Shown here: positions 1-6,352 of the stretch, one piece after another
Position numbering within the stretch: the first letter of the stretch is position 1
How the letters are laid out: each line of letters begins with the position of its first letter
NCBI GenBank assembly: GCA_026706165.1
Contig: JAPOZF010000043.1
Coordinates: 1-6,352 of the forward strand
DNA length: 6,352 nucleotides
Direction: 5' to 3'
Origin: Gemmatimonadota bacterium
Lineage (GTDB): Bacteria; Latescibacterota; UBA2968; UBA8231
Notes under the pieces: generated by a model
What the model was told of the DNA's origin: nothing
Database searches by the model: none
What the model saw: the letters and a program-made list of their open reading frames with translations, nothing else
Program-made: the position numbers and the translations under genes

Positions 1-1
1 G

Positions 2-1648
2 GCCGTCGCCGAGGGGATCGAGTTCGTCTACCACACGCAGCAGGTCTCCGTCGCCGGGCACGGGGACGGGCTGCGCCTGCGGTGCGTGAAAACCGGGCTC
101 GGGGAGCCGGACGAAAGCGGCCGCCGCAGCCCGGTCGCGGTGCCGGGCAGCGAGCACGAGATCGAGTGCGGCATGGTGATCGCCGCGGTCGGACAGAAAG
201 GGGTGTGCGGGGAGCTCGACCGCATCGGCATGATGCTGCCCGACCGGGTGCGCACCCGCTGGGAGACCATGCGCACCGACGACCCCAAGGTCTTCGCCGC
301 CGGGGACGGCGCCTTCGGGGGCTCGACCATCGTCCTGGCCATGCACCACGGACAGCGCGCCGCCTACTACATCGACCAGTACCTCGAGGGGAACCACCAC
401 CCCATGCCGTACCGCACCCCGTACCGGACCCGGCAGGTCGACGTCGCCCAGGACATGATGTGGGAGCGCTTCAAGCTGCAGCACCCGGAGTTCTTCGGGC
501 TCGGCGCCGTGCCGGTCGAGTTCCCCGAGATCGAGGCGACCTACGACGACGACACCGCGAAGAAGGAGGCGGCCCGCTGCTACCGCTGCGACGCCGAGAC
601 CGGGACCCCCGACTACTCGGTGCAGCACCGCGAGGACCTGTTCTCGATGGCCCGCATCGGCCCCGACGAGCACGACAAGCGCCGGGCGATGCTGCAGCGC
701 CGCCTCGAGCCCCGGGAAAACCCGTTCCCCGAGGAGCGGCCCGCGCAGCTCGACGACATCGTCTTCCTGCCGGCCAACCTGTCGCGGCTGGTCATCGATC
801 CGTACCGCGAGGCCTGCCGCGTCGACTTCGATCTCGGCGGCCGGATGCGGCTGGAGCATCCCTTCCTCGTCACCGGGTTCGACGGGGCGCCGCGCGAGGT
901 GCGCACCGCGGTTGCCCGGGGGCTGAGCGAGGCCGGGGGCGTCTACCTCGGGGCCCGGAAGCTTCCCGGGGAGGAGGAGGTCCCCTGGGTTCAACTCCTG
1001 GTAGGGGGAGGGGATGGGGCGGACCCCGGGGCGGCCGGCTTCGTACAGCCGTTCGCCGCGGATAGACCGCCGCCCACCGGCTTGAAGCGGGTCGTCGAAG
1101 GCCAGTTGCTCGGGCTGGCGGTGTCGTCGGCGAGGGACCTCGAAGCGGCGCTCGCCCACGCCCTGGAAGGCGGCCTCGACCTGCTGCTGCTCGACGGCAC
1201 CGGCGGGATCGCCGCGGGCGCCTGGCCCGAGCTGCGGGGGGCTCCCGACCTCGGGCTGCTGCGGGACGCCGTCGCCATCCTCAGGCGCCTCGACCGCGAG
1301 GAGGAGGTCGACCTCGTCTGGTTCGGGGGGGTGCGCTCGGGAACCGACGCCGCCAAGCTCGTCGGCCTCGGGGCGGTCGCCATGGTCCTCGGGGTCTCCA
1401 CCGGAATCGCCGCCGGAGGCCGGATCGCCGGGGATTCCCTGGTCTTCGAGGCCGGCCTGGGAACCGCGGAGCGCGCAGAAGCGGTGGCCAACCTGATCAG
1501 GGCGAACACCGGCGAAGCCTCGATGATGGCGCGCTGCACCGGCAAGACCGATCTCCACAACATCGAGCCGGAAGACCTGCGCGCCCTCACCCTGGCGACC
1601 GCGGAGAGCGCCGGCCTGCCGCTGGCCGGGACCAGGGAAAGCGGCTGA
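2..1648 (+). CDS. GltD-like FAD oxidoreductase fused to glutamate-synthase-like FMN domain (5' partial)
   Basis: The open frame runs from the window edge to TGA at 1646-1648, giving 548 visible residues; the true start is upstream. Residues 1-125 resemble the end of GltD-type NAD(P)H/FAD oxidoreductases: RCVKTGLGEPD, VIAAVGQ (about 59-65), then FAAGDG (98-103) followed by AMHHGQRAAYYID, the usual FAD-contacting end of this fold. A cysteine pair in AARCYRCD (C193, C196) follows. From about residue 250 to the end the protein resembles the FMN barrel of the glutamate synthase large subunit: LLLLDGTGG (about 394-402), then FGGVRSGTDAAK (441-452), a likely FMN-phosphate site, and MARCTGKTDLHNIEPEDLRA near the end. 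The C-x5-C-x4-C triad that binds 3Fe-4S in classical glutamate synthase is not seen, and no amidotransferase domain is visible. Electron transfer from NAD(P)H through FAD to FMN is likely and cytoplasmic. Whether glutamate is the product is unknown. I recognise the family but cannot assign a gene symbol. Confidence 0.85.
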   Translation, partial: AVAEGIEFVYHTQQVSVAGHGDGLRLRCVKTGLGEPDESGRRSPVAVPGSEHEIECGMVIAAVGQKGVCGELDRIGMMLPDRVRTRWETMRTDDPKVFAAGDGAFGGSTIVLAMHHGQRAAYYIDQYLEGNHHPMPYRTPYRTRQVDVAQDMMWERFKLQHPEFFGLGAVPVEFPEIEATYDDDTAKKEAARCYRCDAETGTPDYSVQHREDLFSMARIGPDEHDKRRAMLQRRLEPRENPFPEERPAQLDDIVFLPANLSRLVIDPYREACRVDFDLGGRMRLEHPFLVTGFDGAPREVRTAVARGLSEAGGVYLGARKLPGEEEVPWVQLLVGGGDGADPGAAGFVQPFAADRPPPTGLKRVVEGQLLGLAVSSARDLEAALAHALEGGLDLLLLDGTGGIAAGAWPELRGAPDLGLLRDAVAILRRLDREEEVDLVWFGGVRSGTDAAKLVGLGAVAMVLGVSTGIAAGGRIAGDSLVFEAGLGTAERAEAVANLIRANTGEASMMARCTGKTDLHNIEPEDLRALTLATAESAGLPLAGTRESG

Positions 1649-1678
1649 GCGCGGGCGAGTCCTTCCGCTTCACTTTTT
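1639..1678 (+). terminator. possible weak intrinsic terminator of the GltD/GltB-like gene
   Basis: AAGCGG (1639-1644) can pair with CCGCTT (1665-1670). Three more pairs are possible inside (1647-1649 with 1662-1664, one of them G-T) after a 2-nt bulge. Three bases after the stem comes TTTTT (1674-1678). The hairpin overlaps the stop codon and has a loop of 12-20 nt, which is poor for an intrinsic terminator. The T-run lies inside the copy 1 repeat, and the second copy does not keep it (TTCTT). The reading is therefore tentative. Confidence 0.3.
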
Positions 1679-1710
1679 CAGCTACTCCATCGACACACGG
1701 GCAAGGTAGG
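1661..1710. repeat. direct repeat copy 1 (about 50 bp) in the convergent spacer
   Basis: This stretch matches 1768-1818 in the same orientation. By hand alignment 44 of 51 columns agree, with one single-base gap. The shared core includes TTCCGCTTCAC, TCAGCTACTCCAT and AGGTAGG. It starts 13 bp after the stop codon of the plus-strand gene. Four bases after it a hairpin begins, as after copy 2. No convincing protein is encoded, so a noncoding repeat is the best reading. Confidence 0.8.
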
Positions 1711-1714
1711 TCGA

Positions 1715-1742
1715 GCAGGGCGCCGGCTTGCGGCTCCCCTGC
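1715..1742. other. GC-rich hairpin following repeat copy 1
   Basis: GCAGGG (1715-1720) pairs with CCCTGC (1737-1742), and GCCG (1722-1725) pairs with CGGC (1731-1734) around a 5-nt loop, leaving a 1x2 internal loop. There is no T-run on either side, so it is not a standard intrinsic terminator in either direction. Its place relative to repeat copy 1 matches that of the hairpin after copy 2, which suggests that repeat and hairpin form one unit. Confidence 0.5.
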
Positions 1743-1767
1743 CCGGAGTGGGTCTGGGCGTGGCCTT

Positions 1768-1818
1768 TCTTCCGCTTCACTTCTTCAGCTACTCCATTGA
1801 CACCGGGGGCGAGGTAGG
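1768..1818. repeat. direct repeat copy 2 (about 50 bp) in the convergent spacer
   Basis: This is the second copy of the repeat at 1661-1710, shifted by 107-108 bp. The differences include T-run to TTCTT, CATC to CATT, and an extra G in the GGG tract. It ends 57 bp from the stop codon of the minus-strand WD40 gene and is followed after 4 bp by a strong hairpin. Read on the minus strand, the order is gene stop, hairpin, repeat, hairpin, repeat. Confidence 0.8.
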
Positions 1819-1822
1819 ACCG

Positions 1823-1868
1823 GGGCAGGCTGAGGGCTCGCGCCACCTGCGCGGGGCTTGGCCTGCCC
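1823..1868 (-). terminator. strong hairpin just past the stop of the WD40 protease gene
   Basis: GGGCAGGC (1823-1830) pairs perfectly with GCCTGCCC (1861-1868). Inside, CGCGC (1839-1843) can pair with GCGCG (1849-1853) around a 5-nt loop. On the minus strand it begins 7 nt after the stop codon at 1876-1878, where a terminator or 3'-end-protecting stem is expected. No T-tract follows on the minus strand, so a Rho-dependent or transcript-stabilising role is as likely as intrinsic termination. Confidence 0.4.
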
Positions 1869-1875
1869 GCCGCCC

Positions 1876-2148
1876 TCACCGCAGCAGCGTGAGCTTGCGC
1901 GTCCGCACGCCCTCGGGGGTCACCAGCCTGTACAGGTAGATGCCGCTGGCCAGGGGACGGCCCTCGCTGTCGCGGCCGTCCCAGTGGAGGCGGTGACTGC
2001 CGGCTTTCTGGTCTCCCCGGCGCAGGACCGCCACCCGTTGTCCGGTGAGCGCGAAGATCTCCAGGCGCGCCGGACCGGGAGAGAGGAGGACGTAGGGGAT
2101 GACGGTGTGGCTGTTGAACGGGTTGGGGGCGTTCTGCTGTAACAGGAG
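1876..2148 (-). other. FlgD-like / type IX-sorting-like C-terminal domain
   Basis: Residues 1366-1455 carry LLLQQNAPNPFN, then IPYVL, LEIFALTGQRVAVLRRG, AGSHRLHWDGRDSEGRPLASG, IYLYRL and the ending TRKLTLLR. This is the FlgD Ig-like pattern found at the C-terminus of many exported proteins in FCB-group and allied phyla. In Bacteroidetes, related ends direct type IX secretion and surface attachment. Whether this organism has that system cannot be judged from the window. Confidence 0.85.
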
Positions 2149-5100
2149 CTCCCGCTGACGGTCCTGCTGGATGCCCGGGGGCTTTGCCGGAATTCCCGGG
2201 TGCAGGTGCAGCCGCGTGTCCAGCAGCAGGATCCCGCCGTCCTGCAACCCGCAGGCCAGGCTCGTCCCATCCGGGGAAAACGCCACCGAATTGACGCTGC
2301 CCGCGTGCCATTCAAGGGTGGAGATGATCTCCTTCCCGGGTACGTCCCACAGCTTGACCCTGCCGTCATGGGACGCCGAGGCAAGGGCTGTTCCATCGGG
2401 AGAAAACGCAACGGAGCGGACCGCGGCGGTATGCCCGGAGAAAGTGACGGCGCTTCCTACGTCCAGGTCCCACAGGCGGACGGTACCGTCCTCGGAACCG
2501 GAGGCGAGGATCGAGCCGCCCGGGGAGATCGCCACGGAATGGGCGGCACCCCCGCTTCCGCGGAGTCCATTCCCTTTTCTCCTGGCGTCCCAGACCTTTA
2601 CAAAGCCGTTGTCCAATCCGACCGCGACGGTGGTGTCGTCCGAGACCGCCACCGAAAGGGCCGGGACGGAAGTCCAGTAGAGAGTGATCAGGTTCGCCCC
2701 GTCCGAATCCCAGAGCCTGACTGTCTGGTCCTCGGATGCGGAGACGAGCAGCGCGCCGCCTGGGGAGAAGGCCACGGAAGTGACCGCTTTCAAGTGGTTG
2801 TGCAGGGTGACGGTATTCTTTCCCGTACCGAGGTCCCACAGCTTGACGGAGTTGTCCTCCGACCCGGAAGCGAGAGTCCGCCCGTCGGGGGAGATGGCAA
2901 CCGACCGGACAACAGCCGAATGCCCCTCCAGACTGGAGGTGCCGCCCGTTCCGAGGTCCCACAGCAGAACCGAGTTTTCCGACCCGGAGGCCAGGGTCGC
3001 TCCATCGGGGGAGAAGGAAACCGAAGCGACCTTCCCTGCATGTCCTTCGAGGCTGCTGCTGCTCCCCGTCGCAACGTCCCACAGTCTGACCGCGCCGTCA
3101 GCGGAGCCGGAAACCAGCCGTGTCCCGTCAGGGAAGAAGGCCACCGAGTTGATCCAGGCCGTATGTCCGGAGAAGGTTTCGGCACTCCGCGACGCCAGGT
3201 CCCACAGAAGAACCGCACCGCCCTCCGACCCGCAGGCCAGGCTGCTTCCATCCGGGGAGAAGGCGACCGACCTGACCCCGCCCCTGTGCACCAGGAGGGT
3301 GGCGGTATTCGTTCCCGCCGCTGCGTCCCAGAGCTCAACCGACCTGTCGGATCCCGAGGCCAGCGTCCTGCCGTCGGGCGAGAAGGCCACGGAATTGACT
3401 GCGTCCCTGTGCGCCGGAAGGATGGCGGTATTCGTTCCCGTTCCAACATCCCAGAGCCTGACCGATTTGTCGGCGGACCCGGACGCCAGGGTGGCGCCGT
3501 CCGGTGAGAACGCCAGGGAATGGACGAGACCTGAATGCCCTTCGAGGGTGCCGGCGTCGGTTCCGGCCGCCACGTCCCACAGCCCGACGGCTCCCCCGGG
3601 CGAGCCGAAAGCCAGTGTGGTCCCGTCCGGCGCGAAGGCCACGCATCCGCTCCCGGGCCCGATGTCGGCGATACGCTGTCCGGCGTCGACGTGCCAGAGC
3701 TCGACGGAGCCCCCCTCCGGGCCGCCCGCGGCGAGGAGGGTCCCGCCGGGCGAGAAGGCCAGGGAATGGACCTCCCCCGCGGGGAGGCGCAGCAGGGGAG
3801 GGCCCCGAAGCGCCGCGTCGTACAGCCAGATGCCGGTGCCGCTGGCCACCGCGAGGCCCCGGCCGTCGGGGGAAACGGCTACCGCCCTGTCCCCGAGTCC
3901 GATCCTGCCTTTCCCCAGGCGGATGGTCCCGTCGTCGAGCACCCGCCGGGTCTGCAAGTCATCCTCGAAGACGGGGATGCCGACCCCCGCGGCCTCGAAG
4001 ATCACCTGTCCGAGCCCCGGGACTTTCGCCTCGACCCTGTTGATTCCCGGGTTCGGACCCAGGGTGAGGAAACATTCCGCCCTTCCTCCGGCGGCGGTGG
4101 TCACCTTCTCGACCGCGAACTTTTCGCGCAGCTTCCCGGACCCCGCGGTGACGGAAAATGTGACAGCGACGTTTTCCAGCCCCCTGCCGTTCCGATCCCT
4201 TACGGAAACGACGAACGGATCCTCCAATCGGGAGCCGGTCCATCCCCGGCCGTCGTCCCCGGAAATTTCCACCAGCCGGTGCGGGATGGGACGAATCCAC
4301 TCCGACACGTCCCACAGGCGCAGGGTGCCGTCGAGCGCCGCCGAGGCGAGAATCCCGCCTAGCGGTGAAAACTTCACCGAAGTGACCCGGTATTCATGCC
4401 CCATGAAGGTGGCGATGACTTCCTCCGTGCCGACGTCCCACAGCCGGATCGCGCGGTCGGACGCCGAAGCGAGGATGGCCCCGTCCGGGGAAAACGCCAG
4501 GGAACTGACGTTCGTTCCATGCCCGGCAAGGGTGGCGGTGTTTATCCCGGACGCCGCCTCCCACACCCTGACCGTTGCGTAAGCCCCGGAGGCGAGCAAC
4601 TGCGAGTCCGGCGAGAAGGTCAGCCAACTCACGCGGCCTCTATGCCCCTCGAAGGTCATGGAAAGTTGTCCCGTATTCAGGTCCCACAAGTACAGCATGC
4701 CGTCGACCGATCCGGCGGCCAGGGTGGTTCCGTCGGGAGACAGGGCCACCGAGGCGAACCGGCCTTTGCGTCGCCTCATCGAAATGGTATTGGTTCGCGT
4801 CCCCAGGTCCCACAGCTTGATCGAGGTGTAGGACCTCGAGGCCAAGGTCCCTCCGTCGGGGGAAAACGCTACCGAAACCCAGCCCTCGTGCTTCAGGGTG
4901 GAGGTGATCTCTCCCGTAAGGAGATCCCTCAGTTCGATCGAGGTGTAGGTTCCCGAGGCCAGCGTCCTGCCGTTGGGGGAAAACGCCAGCTCGCCCCAGG
5001 AGTCGTCGAACTCCAGGGTAGCCGTGGGGGTCCGCGTCCCCAGGTCCCAGAGTTTGACGGTGCGGTCCTTCGACGCCGAAGCCAGGGTCTTCCCGTCGGG

Positions 5101-6243
5101 GGCAAAGGACAGCGAGCTGACCAGGTCCGAGTGTCCCCGGAGAGCGGCGATCTGGTTCGGGGAATTCTGCCAGAGAACGACAGCCTTCCAGGCCCTGTTC
5201 CCATTAATATCGACTGCCGAGACCCGCACTTTGTGGGCGACGGAATCGGCAAGGCCCGAATTGAGGGCGGACGGCACGACACCGTCGAAATCGAATTCGG
5301 CGACGGCTCTTTTCCCGGACAACTTGCGACACGCCTTCACTTCGAAAAATCCGGCGGAGCTGTGCGGTTCCCGTGTAGTGACGAACAGGGACACCTGCTG
5401 AAGACCCTCCGCATCCTGGATCTCGAGGCGTACCGGGACGGTTTTCGACCCTGCGGGATACTCGGGCAGCGAAAGGAGCTCGACGGCCGGGGCGGTCGTC
5501 TCTTCAGCCGGCGCGCCCGGCAGGAAGTAGGGGTGCACGGCCAGGAACCCGGCGCTGCACGCGGACAACCGGTTCCTGGTGCGGCCGTAGGACATGAGGT
5601 AGGAGTCATCGCGGAAATCGTGAGGCAGTCCGAAGGCGTGGCCGAGCTCATGAGCGGCCAGAACCCAGTCGAAGTCCGCCGAAACCAATGCGCTGCCGCT
5701 GTTTCTTTCCTTCCTGCCTCCCTTGCCCCGCGCGCTTCCGGCGCCTACCAGGTTGCTGCTGTTGTCGCTGACGATCAGGTAGACGCTCTGGGAGAAGTCG
5801 AACGACTCGGCGACCTCGACGGCTTCACCTTCGTGAGTGAGGTAGTGGCTGTCGGGGTGCCGGCCATCGACCCGGTGAACCAGGGGCTCTCCCCCGGCAT
5901 CGGTCTCGATGCGGAAGGTCCGGTCGTTGTACCCGTGCGACCGCAGCTGCCGGGCATAGAAGGACTGAACCTGCCCGATGACGGTTTTCATCGAATCGAC
6001 CACCCCGGGCCGGTAGGGACGGTCGCTCGGCAGGAAGTAGATCAGCCGCACCGTGCGCGGGGCTGCGGCGTCGAGGTCGGCCAGCCGCTTGGCGGCCGCC
6101 GCGGTGTCGCGGGTCGGGTGATCGAAGTCGAGGGGGCGGCAGTAATGCACGCTGCCGGGAGGAGAAGACGCGTGACCGGCGGCGGCCGTGAACAGAACGA
6201 GGCCGAACTGGAGAAATGCAAAACGAAGAACCCGGGGTTTCAT
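1876..6243 (-). CDS. secreted metzincin-type zinc protease with 21 WD40 repeats, a Big_1-like domain and a FlgD-like C-terminal domain
   Basis: This is one uninterrupted frame of 1455 residues. The start ATG (6241-6243) is supported by GGAG 8 nt upstream and by a signal peptide directly after it: basic MKPRVLR, a hydrophobic core, and likely cleavage after GHA (residue 25). A protease domain spans about 30-240, with zinc motif HELGHAFGLPHD (198-209; ligands H198, H202, H208; catalytic E199) and Met-turn YLMSYG (M217). C35 and C229 could form a disulfide. An Ig-like domain (about 251-361) precedes seven WD40 repeats (366-648), a Big_1-like domain (650-754), fourteen WD40 repeats (785-1345), a short linker (about 1346-1365) and a FlgD/type IX-sorting-like domain (1366-1455; QQNAPNPFN, WDGRD, GIYLYRL, ending RKLTLLR). 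It is likely exported and perhaps surface-anchored, with the propellers binding a partner or substrate. All protease motifs look intact. The target is unknown. It appears to be transcribed alone. Confidence 0.9.
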   Translation of the reverse strand: MKPRVLRFAFLQFGLVLFTAAAGHASSPPGSVHYCRPLDFDHPTRDTAAAAKRLADLDAAAPRTVRLIYFLPSDRPYRPGVVDSMKTVIGQVQSFYARQLRSHGYNDRTFRIETDAGGEPLVHRVDGRHPDSHYLTHEGEAVEVAESFDFSQSVYLIVSDNSSNLVGAGSARGKGGRKERNSGSALVSADFDWVLAAHELGHAFGLPHDFRDDSYLMSYGRTRNRLSACSAGFLAVHPYFLPGAPAEETTAPAVELLSLPEYPAGSKTVPVRLEIQDAEGLQQVSLFVTTREPHSSAGFFEVKACRKLSGKRAVAEFDFDGVVPSALNSGLADSVAHKVRVSAVDINGNRAWKAVVLWQNSPNQIAALRGHSDLVSSLSFAPDGKTLASASKDRTVKLWDLGTRTPTATLEFDDSWGELAFSPNGRTLASGTYTSIELRDLLTGEITSTLKHEGWVSVAFSPDGGTLASRSYTSIKLWDLGTRTNTISMRRRKGRFASVALSPDGTTLAAGSVDGMLYLWDLNTGQLSMTFEGHRGRVSWLTFSPDSQLLASGAYATVRVWEAASGINTATLAGHGTNVSSLAFSPDGAILASASDRAIRLWDVGTEEVIATFMGHEYRVTSVKFSPLGGILASAALDGTLRLWDVSEWIRPIPHRLVEISGDDGRGWTGSRLEDPFVVSVRDRNGRGLENVAVTFSVTAGSGKLREKFAVEKVTTAAGGRAECFLTLGPNPGINRVEAKVPGLGQVIFEAAGVGIPVFEDDLQTRRVLDDGTIRLGKGRIGLGDRAVAVSPDGRGLAVASGTGIWLYDAALRGPPLLRLPAGEVHSLAFSPGGTLLAAGGPEGGSVELWHVDAGQRIADIGPGSGCVAFAPDGTTLAFGSPGGAVGLWDVAAGTDAGTLEGHSGLVHSLAFSPDGATLASGSADKSVRLWDVGTGTNTAILPAHRDAVNSVAFSPDGRTLASGSDRSVELWDAAAGTNTATLLVHRGGVRSVAFSPDGSSLACGSEGGAVLLWDLASRSAETFSGHTAWINSVAFFPDGTRLVSGSADGAVRLWDVATGSSSSLEGHAGKVASVSFSPDGATLASGSENSVLLWDLGTGGTSSLEGHSAVVRSVAISPDGRTLASGSEDNSVKLWDLGTGKNTVTLHNHLKAVTSVAFSPGGALLVSASEDQTVRLWDSDGANLITLYWTSVPALSVAVSDDTTVAVGLDNGFVKVWDARRKGNGLRGSGGAAHSVAISPGGSILASGSEDGTVRLWDLDVGSAVTFSGHTAAVRSVAFSPDGTALASASHDGRVKLWDVPGKEIISTLEWHAGSVNSVAFSPDGTSLACGLQDGGILLLDTRLHLHPGIPAKPPGIQQDRQRELLLQQNAPNPFNSHTVIPYVLLSPGPARLEIFALTGQRVAVLRRGDQKAGSHRLHWDGRDSEGRPLASGIYLYRLVTPEGVRTRKLTLLR
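2209..3891 (-). repeat. WD40 array 2: fourteen repeats, two predicted beta-propellers
   Basis: Fourteen units of 39-42 residues lie at residues 785-1345. The SPDG-type motif begins at 791, 831, 871, 913, 955, 996, 1037, 1078, 1118, 1160, 1201, 1240, 1281 and 1323. Most units read SVAFSPDG-TLASGS-VRLWD, many followed by a GH pair. Unit 11 (SDDTTVAVGL) is the most diverged. Blades 7 and 8 have a shortened end (SSSLEGH, TSSLEGH). At DNA level the array is a diverged tandem repeat of about 117-126 bp in frame, which creates long but meaningless open frames on the opposite strand. Confidence 0.9.
3982..4296 (-). other. Big_1-like immunoglobulin domain between the two WD40 arrays
   Basis: Residues 650-754 fit the bacterial Ig-like domain 1 pattern: DPFVVSVRDRNGRGLENVAV, then TFSVTAGSGKL, TTAAGGRAECFLTLGPNPG, and NRVEAKVPGLGQVIFEAAG. 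Such domains are known from surface proteins (invasin/intimin relatives) and act as rigid spacers. Here it would separate propeller 1 from the double-length second array. The match is by motif only. Confidence 0.75.
4300..5148 (-). repeat. WD40 array 1: seven repeats, one predicted beta-propeller
   Basis: Seven units of 39-42 residues lie at residues 366-648. The F-SPDG-type motif recurs at 381, 422, 461, 502, 544, 585 and 626, mostly followed by LAS and LWD. IAALRGH (365-371) precedes blade 1, and the last unit ends at LWDVSEW without an outer strand. That fits the usual velcro closure, in which the N-terminal strand completes the last blade. Blades 2 and 3 are the most degenerate, with a shortened b-c turn reading YTSI. 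Confidence 0.9.
5524..6156 (-). other. metzincin-type metalloprotease domain (residues about 30-240)
   Basis: HExxHxxGxxHD is complete at 5617-5652, and the Met-turn methionine follows nine residues after the third histidine, a short but workable spacing. The segment SACSAGFLAVHPYF (about 227-240) closes the domain. The sequence before the zinc site (YLIVSDNSSNLVGAGSARG, about 155-173) suits a substrate-edge strand and loop, but that is a guess. The exact peptidase family (M10, M12, M43 or another) cannot be settled by eye. Confidence 0.8.
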
Positions 6244-6352
6244 TGGCTGGTCTCCGTTGATTTCGGTGCAAGCCGGCAGCAGCTGCGACTGACCGCGCGG
6301 TACTTTGGTCCCGCAGAAATCGAAGCCGGATCAGCTTCTTTGCTTACCTGTT
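6244..6352 (-). other. upstream leader of the WD40 protease gene, no recognised promoter
   Basis: The stretch is less GC-rich than the genes and holds the ribosome binding site. I found no -35/-10 pair with acceptable spacing, no operator-like palindrome beyond a short GCAGCTGC, and no riboswitch. The promoter may lie further upstream, outside the window. Confidence 0.4.
6252..6255 (-). promoter_or_regulatory. ribosome binding site of the WD40 protease gene
   Basis: GGAG on the minus strand lies 8 nt before ATG at 6241-6243. The spacing is ideal, and the signal peptide begins at this ATG, so the site fixes the start. Confidence 0.75.

Noticed and set aside
82..1065. A 327-codon open frame overlapping the GltD/GltB-like gene in another plus-strand frame
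   Set aside because: The product is rich in Arg, Gly, Pro and Ala without motifs, typical of an out-of-frame reading of high-GC coding DNA. The overlapping frame has recognisable FAD and FMN motifs.
1661..1868. CRISPR array or transposon end
   Set aside because: There are only two diverged direct copies, no regular spacer set, no terminal inverted repeats and no transposase or Cas gene nearby.
1748..1939. A 63-codon plus-strand frame in the spacer
   Set aside because: There is no ribosome binding site or protein-like composition, and it runs into the end of the opposite gene.
1682..2311. A minus-strand open frame of 209 codons that runs through the repeat region and shows the repeated peptide start YLA
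   Set aside because: It overlaps the C-terminal part of the WD40 gene out of frame and is Pro/Arg/Gly-rich. The repeated peptide only reflects the DNA repeat.
2684..4582. A 632-codon open frame on the plus strand opposite the WD40 arrays
   Set aside because: It mirrors the tandem repeats of the minus-strand gene, since the repeat period is a multiple of three and GC is high. Its protein is low-complexity (S/P/R/A-rich) with no recognisable domain, while the minus-strand protein has clear motifs throughout.
6240..6350. An open minus-strand frame entering from the window edge and ending in TGA that overlaps the WD40 gene start as ATGA, resembling translational coupling
   Set aside because: Only 36 codons are visible, third-position GC is far lower than in the two real genes, and the sequence has no protein-like pattern. 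A chance overlap in the leader is more likely, but sequence upstream of the window would decide.

Overview
The window is high-GC bacterial DNA holding two large genes that converge on a 227-bp spacer. No tRNA, rRNA, CRISPR array, transposase or phage gene was seen. The organism is probably an uncultured or environmental bacterium. The minus-strand protein ends in a FlgD-like/type IX-sorting-like domain and carries a secreted metalloprotease joined to WD40 repeats. I associate that combination with lineages such as Poribacteria, Latescibacterota and other FCB-related phyla. This taxonomic reading is inference from protein style only.

Bases 2-1648 (plus strand) are the 3' part of a redox enzyme whose start lies outside the window. 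It joins the end of a GltD-like (glutamate synthase small subunit-type) FAD/NAD(P) oxidoreductase to a glutamate-synthase-like FMN barrel. The visible part lacks the cysteine triad of classical glutamate synthase, so its real substrate is open.

Bases 1649-1875 are the convergent spacer. They hold two diverged copies of a repeat of about 50 bp, 107-108 bp apart. Each copy is followed after 4 bp by a GC-rich hairpin. One hairpin sits just past the stop codon of the minus-strand gene and may help end or protect its transcript. A weak T-tailed hairpin overlaps the stop codon of the plus-strand gene.

Bases 1876-6243 (minus strand) encode one 1455-residue exported protein. In order it has a signal peptide, a metzincin-type zinc protease domain (HELGHAFGLPHD and a Met-turn), an Ig-like domain, seven WD40 repeats, a Big_1-like Ig domain, fourteen more WD40 repeats and a FlgD-like C-terminal domain. 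The 21 repeats equal three seven-bladed propellers. It looks like a secreted or surface-attached protease with a very large binding scaffold. Bases 6244-6352 are its leader, with a clear ribosome binding site and no recognisable promoter.

The two genes show no obvious functional link: one is cytoplasmic redox metabolism, the other is exported. They are separate transcription units.
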